A stretch of DNA of 11,549 nt. It comes from Betaproteobacteria bacterium. Lineage in GTDB: Bacteria > Pseudomonadota > Gammaproteobacteria > Burkholderiales > Casimicrobiaceae. Under the pieces are notes generated by a model. That model saw only the letters and a program-made list of their open reading frames with translations, did not search any database and was not told the DNA's origin. Shown here piece by piece: positions 1 to 6,519 of the stretch. The position numbers were made by a program, and so were the translations under genes. How positions within the stretch are numbered: position 1 is the stretch's first letter; each line of letters opens with the position of its first letter. The stretch spans positions 1 to 11,549 of the forward strand of contig PLYG01000375.1 of assembly GCA_003153335.1 (NCBI GenBank). The letters are read 5' to 3'.

Positions 1-269
1 CTGGTGTTGGCATCCAAGGCTTGGGCCACGAGACCGCCGAGCAGCGGATCGTCGAAACGCAACCACCACTGCGCCAGCGAGGAGGTGCCGGTCGTCGCGG
101 AGACATCGGCAACAGACCATGCGGCCGGCACCTCGACCGCGACGGGTGCGGCGCCCTGCGGCGCCACTGACGCGCAACCGTAAAGGGCCAGCATCAGACA
201 GCCCACGATGGTCGGGATGCGCAGCCTGCGCGCAACGGCCTCGCGGCGGTCAGCGCGACGGGTAGTCAT
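1..269 (-). CDS. Outer-membrane efflux lipoprotein, NodT/OprM type (N-terminal part only)
   Basis: Partial gene; the first 89 codons are in the window and the rest lies to the left of base 1. These proteins are the trimeric outer-membrane channel of RND-type tripartite efflux pumps. Seen: an arginine-rich start, a hydrophobic stretch at about residues 18-31 and a lipobox-like LYGC with the lipidated cysteine at residue 32, which predicts a lipoprotein signal peptide. After a Pro/Ala linker comes QWWLRFDDPLLGGLVAQAL (about 66-84), the W-x-x-F-x-DP-x-L-x-x-L pattern typical of the N-terminal end of this family. The ATG at 269 is the first ATG after an in-frame TGA two codons upstream; no clear Shine-Dalgarno precedes it. 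Tyr at lipobox position -2 is unusual. In such operons the channel gene often comes last, but here no pump gene is visible upstream. Family call is confident; the exported substrate is unknown. Confidence 0.85.
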   Translation of the reverse strand, partial: MTTRRADRREAVARRLRIPTIVGCLMLALYGCASVAPQGAAPVAVEVPAAWSVADVSATTGTSSLAQWWLRFDDPLLGGLVAQALDANT

Positions 270-363
270 GGTTCAGGCAGGCATCACGCAACATGGATCC
301 GGGTGTATCGGTGTCTTGCGGCCGTGGTGTTTGCGCGCGCGTTCTAGCTTTGTAAAGCGCGAG

Positions 364-392
364 GCACCGCTGTCACCCTCGCGGTGCGAGGG
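364..392. repeat. Nested, mutually exclusive inverted repeats
   Basis: Two overlapping perfect 7-bp inverted repeats share bases. GCACCGC (364-370) pairs with GCGGTGC (381-387) across 10 bases, and CCCTCGC (376-382) pairs with GCGAGGG (386-392) across a 3-base loop. Only one can form at a time in RNA. There is no T-run on either side, so an intrinsic terminator is unlikely. It lies about 95 bases upstream of the efflux lipoprotein start and could be an operator or a leader structure for that gene; function is inference only. Confidence 0.45.
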
Positions 393-742
393 ACACTGCC
401 ATGATACGCCGCCGCTCCATCGGAGGTCTGTGCAGCAGCGGACAAAGGTGATCCAAGTCAATGGACGCGACGAATGAGCCGGGTACACCTGAATTTCAGC
501 GCCATGGGGTTGATGGCAGGCGAACGAGACTGTAATCACGCGTTGGACGGCGACCGGAAATGGCGGCGAGCCTCCGCCGGTGACCCGGCGCCCCGGCAAC
601 CGCAGATAGGACTTCCCATCCGCAACCGGTGCGAGTAGATTGCCAACACCGGAACGGCCGCAATAGGGCTCGAAAACAACATCGGCTGCGCCGCGCCCCG
701 TGAATCAGGAAACGCTGCTTCACAACCACAATCGATCCAAAG

Positions 743-748
743 AAGGAG
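743..748 (+). promoter_or_regulatory. Ribosome-binding site of the GlcG-like gene
   Basis: AAGGAG with 7 bases to the ATG at 756. It fixes the start of the following gene. Confidence 0.85.
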
Positions 749-755
749 CACCAAC

Positions 756-1289
756 ATGTCCCCGAAATCCGTCTTGACCATTGCCATGCTCGGCGCCTCG
801 TTGCTCGGACTGAGCCCGATTCAGGCGCAACAGCCTGCACCAGCGAATCCGCTCGACACCGTGCCGGAAAAGATGCCCTTCGACGTCCCTTACGGAACGC
901 CAATTTCGCTCGAGCGCGCCGGGGCGGCCATCGCCGCGGCTGTGGCTGAAGCGAAGAAACGTGATTGGAAGTTGAACGTCGCCGTAGTGGACTCCGGCGG
1001 CAATCTGGTCGCCTTCCAACGCATGGATGGGTCGCAAATTGCCTCGATCCAGGTCTCGGAGCACAAAGCGCGCGCGGCGGCGCTCTACCGTCGCGAAACA
1101 AAAGTATTCGAGAGCGGCATTCAGCTCAGTAATCTGAACTATCTTATTACGCTTGATGGAGTCATCGCTTCGCGCGGCGGGATCCCGCTGGTGGAGGGCG
1201 GCAAGCTGGTCGGCGCGATTGGGTGTTCCGGTGGGACGGGCTCGCAGGACGAGGTGGCCTGTAAAGCAGGCGCTGCGATCATCAAATAA
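756..1289 (+). CDS. Exported GlcG/HbpS-family (DUF336) heme-binding-like protein
   Basis: 177 residues. Residues 1-24 form a Sec signal peptide (Lys4, hydrophobic core 6-21, likely cleavage at IQA|QQ), so the mature protein is periplasmic. The rest is one GlcG/HbpS (Haem_degrading) domain, with the family's N-terminal helix (ISLERAGAAIAAAVAEAKK), the strand motif LNVAVVDSGGNLVAFQRMDG, a conserved EHKARAAALYRRET helix and the GIPLVEGGKLVGAIGCSGG turn near the C-terminus. Family members bind heme or serve as small sensor or accessory proteins; their catalytic role is mostly unsettled, and the old link to glycolate use comes from the E. coli glc operon. The start is supported by AAGGAG at 743-748. 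It appears to be a single-gene unit: there are no tight neighbours and a strong hairpin follows at 1362-1405. Family assignment is firm; the ligand is not known. Confidence 0.88.
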   Translation: MSPKSVLTIAMLGASLLGLSPIQAQQPAPANPLDTVPEKMPFDVPYGTPISLERAGAAIAAAVAEAKKRDWKLNVAVVDSGGNLVAFQRMDGSQIASIQVSEHKARAAALYRRETKVFESGIQLSNLNYLITLDGVIASRGGIPLVEGGKLVGAIGCSGGTGSQDEVACKAGAAIIK

Positions 1290-1330
1290 GGCTGTTCCAT
1301 AAGAATCGGACTCCACGCCAAAATCGGAAT

Positions 1331-1342
1331 GGTGCTAGCACC
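1331..1342. repeat. Perfect 12-bp palindrome GGTGCTAGCACC
   Basis: GGTGCTAGCACC is self-complementary over all 12 bases. It sits 41 bases after the GlcG-like stop and 19 bases before the 14-bp hairpin. It could be a protein-binding site for the downstream genes or a remnant; nothing further can be read from the sequence. Confidence 0.5.
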
Positions 1343-1361
1343 GCCTGGTCCAGCGTTCAAC

Positions 1362-1405
1362 GCGGGCCGCATCGGTCGGTCTACCGTCCTGCCGATGCGG
1401 CCCGC
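1362..1405 (+). terminator. Strong hairpin, possible terminator of the GlcG-like gene
   Basis: Perfect 14-bp inverted repeat: GCGGGCCGCATCGG (1362-1375) and CCGATGCGGCCCGC (1392-1405) around a 16-base loop, which itself contains CGGT..ACCG. It begins 72 bases after the stop at 1289. There is no T-run on either strand, so it is not a standard Rho-independent terminator; it could still end or protect the transcript's 3' end, or be a cruciform-type binding site. Confidence 0.5.
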
Positions 1406-1510
1406 AAACCCCGTTCGTCGAGCTTTTCACCCCTCTGCGCCGGCTCTCGTTGACCGGATGATCACTCTGGTTTAAAGTGCCCCGTCACCTCGCGCCTGAT
1501 TGCCATTCCG

Positions 1511-1807
1511 ATGCCCGAATTGCAGGCCATTCCCCAACCCCAGATGCCCGCCGCCGAGTGGGCGTTGCGCGCGGAACTCGCGGCGATGTATCGGATCTTC
1601 GATTATCCGGGGTCGACGGAGCTGATCTACAACCGCATCACGGCGCGTGTGCCGGGAACGGACCGTCACTTTCTGATGTCCGGCGAGATTGCGCAACAGT
1701 ACACGCGTGACGCGCTGCAGTTCAACCCTCAGCACGGTGCGGGCCGCGATGTGTTCGATGCCCTGCGGCGGCTGGCCGACACCCGGGATACCTTCTACAA
1801 ACCATGA
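1511..1807 (+). pseudogene. Class II aldolase/adducin family remnant with internal in-frame deletion
   Basis: 98 codons. Residues about 14-55 (EWALRAELAAMYRIFDYPGS.. to ..ITARVPGTDRHFL) match the N-terminal part of class II aldolase/adducin-like proteins of about 250-265 residues, and residues about 56-98 (from MSGEIAQQ to DTFYKP) match their extreme C-terminus. The middle of roughly 150-170 residues is absent, including the zinc-ligand histidines (HxH and the later H) and the catalytic acid. Reading frame is kept across the junction at about 1672-1679. No convincing ribosome-binding site precedes ATG 1511. The stop TGA (1805-1807) overlaps the next start in ATGA, the translational coupling expected of an intact aldolase/reductase operon. 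The product cannot be an aldolase; a small remaining protein is possible but a decaying gene is likelier. Family recognition is from memory of homologues, not an alignment. Confidence 0.78.
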
Positions 1808-2808
1808 TACGAAAAATCGTCAAGCCACGCGCGTGCGTGGTCGGCACCGGCGCCGTCGGCGGACTGTTCGTGCAGGCGCTGTCGAAAGCGGGCTGGGATA
1901 TGACTGCTCTCGCGCGCGGCAAAACGCTGGATGCGATTCGCAGCAACGGCCTGCGCATCGACAACGAGCGCATCGACGTGATCGCAACCGACGACCCCAG
2001 CAAGGCAGGTCCGCAGGACTATCTGATCCTCGCGGTCAAGGCGCCGGTGATGCCGCAGGCGGCGCCGGAATTGAAACCGCTGGTCGGGCCCGACACGGTG
2101 ATCGTCTCGACGATGAACGGGGTGCCATGGTGGTTCTTCCATGGGTTCGGCAATACGCTCGCGGGGACGCGGCTGGAGAGCGTCGATCCGGGCGGCGTCA
2201 TCGCCGCCGCGATGCCCGCCGCGCAGGCGGTGGGCTGCGTCGTGCACCTGTCGTCGGTTCACGTCGGCCCGGCCGTGATCCAGCGCGGCAAGGGCAATCG
2301 ACTGATCGTCGGCAATCCGGCCGGACCGCTCGATGACAAGACCCAGACGCTGGTCAATGCGCTGAAGGAAGGCGGCTTCGAAGTCGAGGCGACCAGCGCG
2401 ATCCAGAGGGAAATCTGGTCCAAGCTGTGGGGCAACATGAACATGAATCCGATCAGCGCGCTGACCGGGTCCACCGGCGACCGGATACTCAGGGATCCGC
2501 TGACGAATCAGCTCGTCCGCAGGATGATGATCGAGCATCTGTGGATCGGCCAGAAAATCGGCATCGACCTGGGGCTAACCATAGACGAGCGCTTTGCCAT
2601 CACGCGCAAGCTGGGTGCGTTCAAGACGTCGATGCTGCAGGACCTGGAAAACAAGCGGCCGCTGGAAATCAATGCGCTGCTGGCTTCGGTGATCGAGATC
2701 GGCGCATTGGTTGACGTGCCTACGCCGTATTGCGACACGGTCCTGGGGTTGATCCGGCAACGCGCCGCCAATCTGGGACTTTATCGCTACAGTCTGCCCA
2801 AACGCTAG
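1804..2808 (+). CDS. Ketopantoate reductase (ApbA/PanE) family oxidoreductase
   Basis: 334 residues, slightly longer than E. coli PanE (303). The N-terminal Rossmann domain has GTGAVGG at 14-20 for NADP(H). Further family features are K79 (LAVKAP), N105 (TMNG), then the C-terminal helical domain with the expected catalytic lysine K207 in IWSKLWGNMNMNP (204-216), N211/N215, and E288 in LEINALL. PanE reduces 2-dehydropantoate to pantoate, but bacteria carry many paralogues acting on other 2-oxo or 2-hydroxyacids. The motif TMNGVPWWFF and the position beside a class II aldolase suggest such a paralogue of unknown substrate rather than the pantothenate-pathway enzyme. The start overlaps the aldolase remnant stop by ATGA. 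Since the upstream gene is broken, its expression may now depend on translation of the remnant. It ends 38 bases from the convergent LDH2 gene. Confidence 0.85.
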   Translation: MIRKIVKPRACVVGTGAVGGLFVQALSKAGWDMTALARGKTLDAIRSNGLRIDNERIDVIATDDPSKAGPQDYLILAVKAPVMPQAAPELKPLVGPDTVIVSTMNGVPWWFFHGFGNTLAGTRLESVDPGGVIAAAMPAAQAVGCVVHLSSVHVGPAVIQRGKGNRLIVGNPAGPLDDKTQTLVNALKEGGFEVEATSAIQREIWSKLWGNMNMNPISALTGSTGDRILRDPLTNQLVRRMMIEHLWIGQKIGIDLGLTIDERFAITRKLGAFKTSMLQDLENKRPLEINALLASVIEIGALVDVPTPYCDTVLGLIRQRAANLGLYRYSLPKR

Positions 2809-2846
2809 CAGGCGGTTGAAGTCGTGCAACGGACCGGCCGGGGCGG

Positions 2847-3896
2847 TCAGTTCGGAATCGTCACGTTCACGCGCTTGGCTGCGGCGCGGATTTCTTCCCA
2901 AGTGCGTTCGTCGACCGGTATGCCGTGGGCGCTGCGTTGAGCCTTCGTTCTGCGCTCCGGGTCGCCGGCAATCAATACTTCCTGATCCCCGCGTGGGGGT
3001 GAGGCCTTCACCCAGTCGACGAATGCCGCGGCCTGTTGCGTGCACACATCCTGTGTCCCGTAGATGCGCGGGTCGATCAGGATGGACAGCATGTTGTTGA
3101 TGATCTGCTTCCGGGTCGATCCGGCTTCGTGCAGCGTTTGCCCGCCGGCCACGGCCCCCGCCATGAGTTCGCACGCCATCGCGAGCCCATAGCCCTTATG
3201 TTCGCCGAAGGGCAGCAACGCGCCCAACGGCGCGACGACGAGATGGCGCGGATCGGTCGTCGGTTCGCCGGCTGCGTCGAGCAGCGTCTCCGGCTTCAGC
3301 GCCTCGCCCTTGTTGTACGCGACGCGCACCTTGCCCGCGGCGATACGGCTGGTTGCGAAATCCAGGATGAACGGCGGCTGCTCCTTGAGCGGAATCCCGA
3401 CGCAAAACGGATTGGTGGAAAAGCGTCCATCGCGCCCGGCGAACGGCGCCACCATCGGGCGCGGCAGCACGTTCACAAAGTGCACCGATACGAGCCCTGC
3501 CGCGACGCACTGTTCGGCCCATTGTCCGATCCGCCCCAGGTGATGGCTGTTGGTCAGCGAAACCAGGCACACGCCATGCTGCCGCGCCCGCGCAATCCCG
3601 AACTCCATGGTCTCCATGCCGATGACCTGGCCGTAGCCTCCATTGCCGTTCACCCGCAACAGTGGACCGGTGTCGAGCTCGATCGTCGGATGCTGATTTG
3701 GCGGCAGGTCGCCGGCGAGCACCACCTCGATGTAGCGCGGCAACATGCCGACGCCGTGCGAATCGTGCCCGGCGAGATTGGCTTCGACCAGATTGGCCGC
3801 AACCAGGTCGGCCTCGCGTTGGTCGCTGCCCGCTGCGCGCAGGATTGCCGCAACGACCACCGTGAGCGCGTCCGGCGCAATCAGAATTTCAGCCAT
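2847..3896 (-). CDS. LDH2-family 2-hydroxyacid dehydrogenase (YbiC/HcxB-like)
   Basis: 349 residues, NAD(P)-dependent malate/lactate/sulfolactate dehydrogenase family, which is unrelated to Rossmann-fold LDH. Motifs in order: LAGHDSHGVGMLPRY (42-55, conserved His44/His47), NSHHLGRIGQWAEQC (116-130), GRFSTNPFC (158-165), LDFATSRIAAGK (178-189), PFGEHKGYGLA (229-239), and the C-terminal GIPVDERTWEEI. Order, spacing and length closely resemble E. coli YbiC (HcxB), which oxidises aromatic 2-hydroxyacids such as hydroxyphenyllactate; the family also includes ComC-type sulfolactate dehydrogenase. I start at ATG 3896, not at the in-frame codon at 3965, because MAEILIAPDAL aligns with the usual family N-terminus; the ribosome-binding site (GGAAA) is weak. 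It lies downstream of the acyl-CoA dehydrogenase on the same strand but is separated from it by 121 bases with a hairpin, so it may be its own unit. The substrate is undetermined. Confidence 0.88.
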   Translation of the reverse strand: MAEILIAPDALTVVVAAILRAAGSDQREADLVAANLVEANLAGHDSHGVGMLPRYIEVVLAGDLPPNQHPTIELDTGPLLRVNGNGGYGQVIGMETMEFGIARARQHGVCLVSLTNSHHLGRIGQWAEQCVAAGLVSVHFVNVLPRPMVAPFAGRDGRFSTNPFCVGIPLKEQPPFILDFATSRIAAGKVRVAYNKGEALKPETLLDAAGEPTTDPRHLVVAPLGALLPFGEHKGYGLAMACELMAGAVAGGQTLHEAGSTRKQIINNMLSILIDPRIYGTQDVCTQQAAAFVDWVKASPPRGDQEVLIAGDPERRTKAQRSAHGIPVDERTWEEIRAAAKRVNVTIPN

Positions 3897-3953
3897 TGAT
3901 GTTTCCGAGTTGAGGGTTAGGTGATGCGCGTCGTGCGCGCCATTTTGGTCAGA

Positions 3954-3990
3954 TGTAGGATGCATATCGCTGCGCTCGACCTATCCTACG
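3954..3990 (-). repeat. REP-like intergenic hairpin element
   Basis: GTAGGAT (3955-3961) and ATCCTAC (3983-3989) bracket a G/C-rich core. Read on the minus strand it has the order GTAGGAT, aGGTcGAGCGCAGCGATA, then CATCCTAC. This is the pattern of a repeated intergenic palindrome I recall from several proteobacterial genomes (GTAGGATGGGT..GAGCGCAGCGA..ACCCATCCTAC). It lies between the acyl-CoA dehydrogenase stop and the LDH2 start and may also stabilise or end the upstream transcript. That it is a repeat cannot be shown from this single copy. Confidence 0.55.
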
Positions 3991-4017
3991 CCCGCTGCAG
4001 CACGTCGGGTAGAGATG

Positions 4018-5190
4018 CTACGCGCCAACGTCGTAAAGCGCCGAACCGTGGCGCAGCACGCTGCGCGAAATGGCCGTGCGGTGGATCTCCGAAGTGCCAT
4101 CGAAAATGCGATATATCCGGGCGTCACGGTAGTAGCGCTCGATCGGCAGCTCCTTGCAAAAGCCCATTCCGCCGAAGACCTGCACCGCGCGATCGACGAT
4201 GCGGCCCAGGGTCTCGGATGCCTGCACCTTGACCATCGCGATCCAGTCGCGCGCCTCGACGCCTTGGTCAATCTGCCACGCCGCATGCAGGACCATCAGC
4301 CGCGCGGCGTTCACTTCGATCACACTGTCGGCGATCATCTGCTGGACGAACTGAAAGTTCGCGATGGGTTGTCCGAACTGCTTGCGCTCGGCCGCATACG
4401 CGCTCATCAGCCCGAGCACATGCGTTGCCTTGCCCACGGCGCGCGCACCGACTTGCCCCAGGCGCACGCGGCCCAGTGTCTTCAGCGCCAGTTGCAGGCC
4501 GCGCCCCTCCTCACCCAGCAGATTCTCCGGTGCCAGCGATATCTGGTCGAAAAAGAGTTCCACGTGCGGTGTTCCGCGCAGGCCCATCATCGGCTGATCG
4601 CGTCCCAGCGTGAGGCCGGGCGCGTCCTTGTCCACGATGAACATCGAAATACCCCGGGGCTTAGGCAGAGGATCGGTCACTGCCGACACGAGGTAAAAGT
4701 CGGAAAAGAGGCCGTCGCTGATAAAATGCTTGTGTCCCGACAGCAGGGACCCATCCCCCTCCTTCACCGCGCGCGTGCTGATCCCCGCCGCATCCGATCC
4801 GGCACCCGGCTCGGTCACCGCAATCGAGCAGGTGCGCGCTCCCTGCACCGCCGGCAGCAGCCAGCGTTCCCGCTGCGTCGTAGTGCATTCCAGCAGCGCC
4901 TCGTACACATTGCCAAAGGCACGGCGAATCAGGATGTCGGTGGTGTGGCCGAACTGCTCCTCGACCAGCATGGTGTCGACGGCGCTCAGGCCACCGCCGC
5001 CGAACTCCTCCGGAATATTCATCGCATAAAGCCCGAGCGCCCGGGACTTTTCGAACACAGCGCGCGCCTTGTCGGGCTCCAGCCGGCCGGTGGCCTCGAC
5101 TTCGTCTTCCAGTGGCGCCAGTTCGATGCGGATGAAATCGCGCACCGTGTTGACGAGCATCTTCTGCTCGGTGCTCAGGGAAAATTCCAC
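4018..5190 (-). CDS. Acyl-CoA dehydrogenase (FAD) with Asp at the catalytic base position
   Basis: 390 residues, full length for the family. It oxidises an acyl-CoA to the 2,3-enoyl-CoA using FAD, passing electrons to ETF. N-terminal helical domain (about 1-118); middle beta domain beginning with the signature CSIAVTEPGAGSD (121-133) and SGHKHFISDG (151-160); C-terminal helical domain with RKQFGQPIANFQ (269-280), QVFGGMGF (337-344) and YYRDARIYRIFDGTSEIHR (353-371). The residue aligning with the usual catalytic glutamate of IYEGTSEI is Asp364; no glutamate is obvious at the alternative helix-G position (LGRVRLGQ, 239-246). Asp occurs here in ACAD10/11-like proteins, so activity is plausible. 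The start codon is GTG (5188-5190), set by GGAG at 5200-5203 with 9 bases spacing. It lies 66 bases after livF on the same strand, so probably the same operon. Acyl substrate unknown. Confidence 0.9.
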   Translation of the reverse strand: MEFSLSTEQKMLVNTVRDFIRIELAPLEDEVEATGRLEPDKARAVFEKSRALGLYAMNIPEEFGGGGLSAVDTMLVEEQFGHTTDILIRRAFGNVYEALLECTTTQRERWLLPAVQGARTCSIAVTEPGAGSDAAGISTRAVKEGDGSLLSGHKHFISDGLFSDFYLVSAVTDPLPKPRGISMFIVDKDAPGLTLGRDQPMMGLRGTPHVELFFDQISLAPENLLGEEGRGLQLALKTLGRVRLGQVGARAVGKATHVLGLMSAYAAERKQFGQPIANFQFVQQMIADSVIEVNAARLMVLHAAWQIDQGVEARDWIAMVKVQASETLGRIVDRAVQVFGGMGFCKELPIERYYRDARIYRIFDGTSEIHRTAISRSVLRHGSALYDVGA

Positions 5191-5199
5191 GCTTTCAGG

Positions 5200-5203
5200 C
5201 TCC
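5200..5203 (-). promoter_or_regulatory. Ribosome-binding site deciding the GTG start of the acyl-CoA dehydrogenase
   Basis: GGAG on the minus strand, 9 bases before GTG 5190. It supports the non-ATG start, since MEFSLSTEQ aligns with the usual N-terminus of the family. Confidence 0.7.
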
Positions 5204-5213
5204 GTCGAAGACT

Positions 5214-5255
5214 TGCGGTGATGACGCCAGGTGCGGACAGATGTGCGGTGACGCC
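5214..5255. repeat. Short imperfect direct repeat in the livF-acyl-CoA dehydrogenase gap
   Basis: TGCGGTGATGACGCC (5214-5228) recurs as TGCGGTGACGCC (5244-5255), the second copy lacking three bases, with a 30-base start-to-start distance. It is probably a small local duplication in the spacer; no function is evident. Confidence 0.35.
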
Positions 5256-5256
5256 T

Positions 5257-6000
5257 TCAATGGGCCGCCGCTGTCGTCTCCGCGGCAGTAGAAGCGCCGA
5301 CAAAGATCCGCCCCATCCGCGGATCGGGAAGGAGTGCATGCGCATCGCCCGACAGCGCGACGCGGCCGGTCTCCAGCACGACAGCGATGTCGCTAATCGC
5401 CAGCGCCCGCTTGACGTTCTGCTCCACCATCAGCACCGTCAGGCCTTTTCCCGCCAGCTCGCGCAGCAGCGTGAAAACCTGCTGGGCAATGATCGGCGAC
5501 AGGCCGATCGATGGTTCGTCGATCAGCAGCACGCTCGGGCGCAGCATCAGCGCGCGTGCGATCTCGAGCTGCTTTTGCTCGCCGCCGGACAGCGCCGAGG
5601 CCTGCGAATCGATGCGCTCGGCGACCTGCGGAAAACGCGTCAGCACTTCGTTCATCCGCACTTCGATTTCGGACTTGGGCAGCATCGTTGCACCGAGGCG
5701 CAGGTTGGCGCACACCGAGAGCATCGGAAACACGTTGCGCCCCTGCGGGACGAACGCGACGCGTTGCCGCAGCAGCGTACGCGGGGGCGTGCGGGTGATG
5801 TCCTTGCCCGCCAGCGCAATCGTTCCCGAATGCACGTCGGCCTGGCCAAAGATCGCCTTGAGCACGGTACTCTTTCCCGCGCCGTTCGGCCCCACCAGCG
5901 TCGTAATGGTGCCTGATTCAACCGCGAAATCGACGCCGTTGAGTATGCGCAATGGGCCGTAACCGCCCACCACGTTCTTGAGTTCGAGCGCGAGGCTCAT
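5257..6000 (-). CDS. livF: Branched-chain amino acid-type ABC transporter ATP-binding protein LivF
   Basis: 247 residues, full length for LivF. It is one of two ATPases that drive Liv/HAAT-type uptake of branched-chain amino acids or, in many Burkholderiales paralogues, of aromatic or other organic acids. Seen: Walker A GPNGAGKS (37-44), Q-loop VPQGRNVFP (84-92, Gln86), ABC signature LSGGE (137-141), Walker B VLLIDEP (157-163), and MVEQN (191-195), in which Gln replaces the switch histidine as is normal for LivF. The ATG overlaps the TGA of the livG remnant (ATGA at 6000-5997), the usual livG-livF coupling. With livG truncated and no permease or binding protein present, this ATPase has no visible local partners; it could serve a transporter encoded elsewhere or be on its way out. 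The reading frame itself is intact. Confidence 0.92.
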   Translation of the reverse strand: MSLALELKNVVGGYGPLRILNGVDFAVESGTITTLVGPNGAGKSTVLKAIFGQADVHSGTIALAGKDITRTPPRTLLRQRVAFVPQGRNVFPMLSVCANLRLGATMLPKSEIEVRMNEVLTRFPQVAERIDSQASALSGGEQKQLEIARALMLRPSVLLIDEPSIGLSPIIAQQVFTLLRELAGKGLTVLMVEQNVKRALAISDIAVVLETGRVALSGDAHALLPDPRMGRIFVGASTAAETTAAAH

Positions 6001-6519
6001 CGGGTCACCTCATCGCCCAGGTACGCGCTGATGACCATAGGATCGTTTTGCACCGCGGCCGGTTTGCCGGCGGCGATGACCAGCCCTTCCGCCATCACGA
6101 TCACGCGGTGACACAGCCGCATCACGAAATCCATGTTGTGTTCGATGACGACGAAGGTGGTGCCCCGCTCGGTGTTCTGCGCTTCGAGCATCTGCCGGAT
6201 ATCCTCGACCAGCGCTGGATTCACACCCGCCGCCGGCTCGTCGAGCATCACCAGCTCGGGCTCGCTGACAAAAGCCATCGCCAGATCGATCAGTTTCTGC
6301 TGCCCGTAGGACAGGGTGCCCGCCTTCAGATCGGCGACTCGCTGCAGCCGGAAGCGGTCGATGAATACCTGCGCCTGGCCGGTCACGCCGGCGTAGGTTG
6401 GCCCGAACAGGCGGCCGATTCGCGAGCCATGCGCCTCCTGCGCGGCGGCAATCAGATTCTCGCGCGCGGTCAGCGAACCGAACACATGCAGCGATTGAAA
6501 GGTGCGGCCGAGGCGCCTG
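5997..6519 (-). pseudogene. livG: LivG ATP-binding protein, 5'-truncated (Walker A lost)
   Basis: C-terminal two thirds of a LivG ATPase. Homology begins at about 6513 on the minus strand with RLGRTFQSLHVFGSLTARENL and runs in one frame to the TGA at 5997. Present: LSYGQQKLIDLAMA (LivG-type ABC signature), LVMLDEPAAGVNP (Walker B), VVIEHNMDFVM (switch His), and the C-terminal GKPAAVQNDPMVISAYLG. Missing: roughly the first 70-80 residues, including Walker A, out of about 250. The frame is open further upstream but has no ATG with a ribosome-binding site; a GTG at 6485 lies inside the conserved region. Upstream sequence switches abruptly to a substrate-binding-protein signal sequence, so the truncation is a deletion junction. 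ATP binding would be lost. The far end is approximate, since the two partners share sequence at the joint. Confidence 0.85.

Larger units (their letters stand above)
270..755. other. Gene-free interval between divergent genes
   Basis: 486 bases between the efflux lipoprotein (leftward) and the GlcG-like gene (rightward). Short open frames occur on both strands but have no ribosome-binding site, no recognisable family and the Arg/Pro/Ser-rich composition of chance frames in GC-rich DNA. The interval must hold the promoters of both flanking genes. The only clear structure is the nested inverted repeat at 364-392. A TGTAAT hexamer at 531-536 with TTGATG at 510-515 resembles a rightward sigma70 promoter, but the spacer is only 15 bases, so this is weak. 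Confidence 0.6.

Noticed and set aside
496..1316. Leftward open frames across the GlcG-like gene
   Set aside because: They are antisense to a gene with a strong ribosome-binding site, signal peptide and family match; their own sequences show no motif.
1795..2538. Leftward open frame of 247 codons opposite the ketopantoate-reductase-like gene
   Set aside because: Antisense shadow; Arg/Asp/His-rich, no motif, no ribosome-binding site.
1804..2808. Naming the reductase panE
   Set aside because: Motifs only establish the family; aldolase-linked neighbourhood and TMNGVPWW suggest a paralogue, so no gene symbol is given.
2809..2846. Terminator between the convergent reductase and LDH2 genes
   Set aside because: Only a 5-bp stem (GACCG/CGGTC) without T-run is present in the 38-base gap.
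3036..3899. Rightward open frame of 287 codons opposite the LDH2 gene
   Set aside because: Antisense shadow of a conserved enzyme; composition is Arg/His-rich and no family is recognised.
3897..3965. Upstream start for the LDH2 enzyme
   Set aside because: It would add 23 His-rich residues not seen in the family and would overlap part of the REP-like element.
4015..5916. Very long rightward open frame of more than 600 codons opposite the acyl-CoA dehydrogenase and livF
   Set aside because: It is rich in Arg, His, Gln and Ala with no recognisable domain, lacks a ribosome-binding site and lies exactly antisense to two genes with clear families; such frames are common opposite high-GC3 genes.
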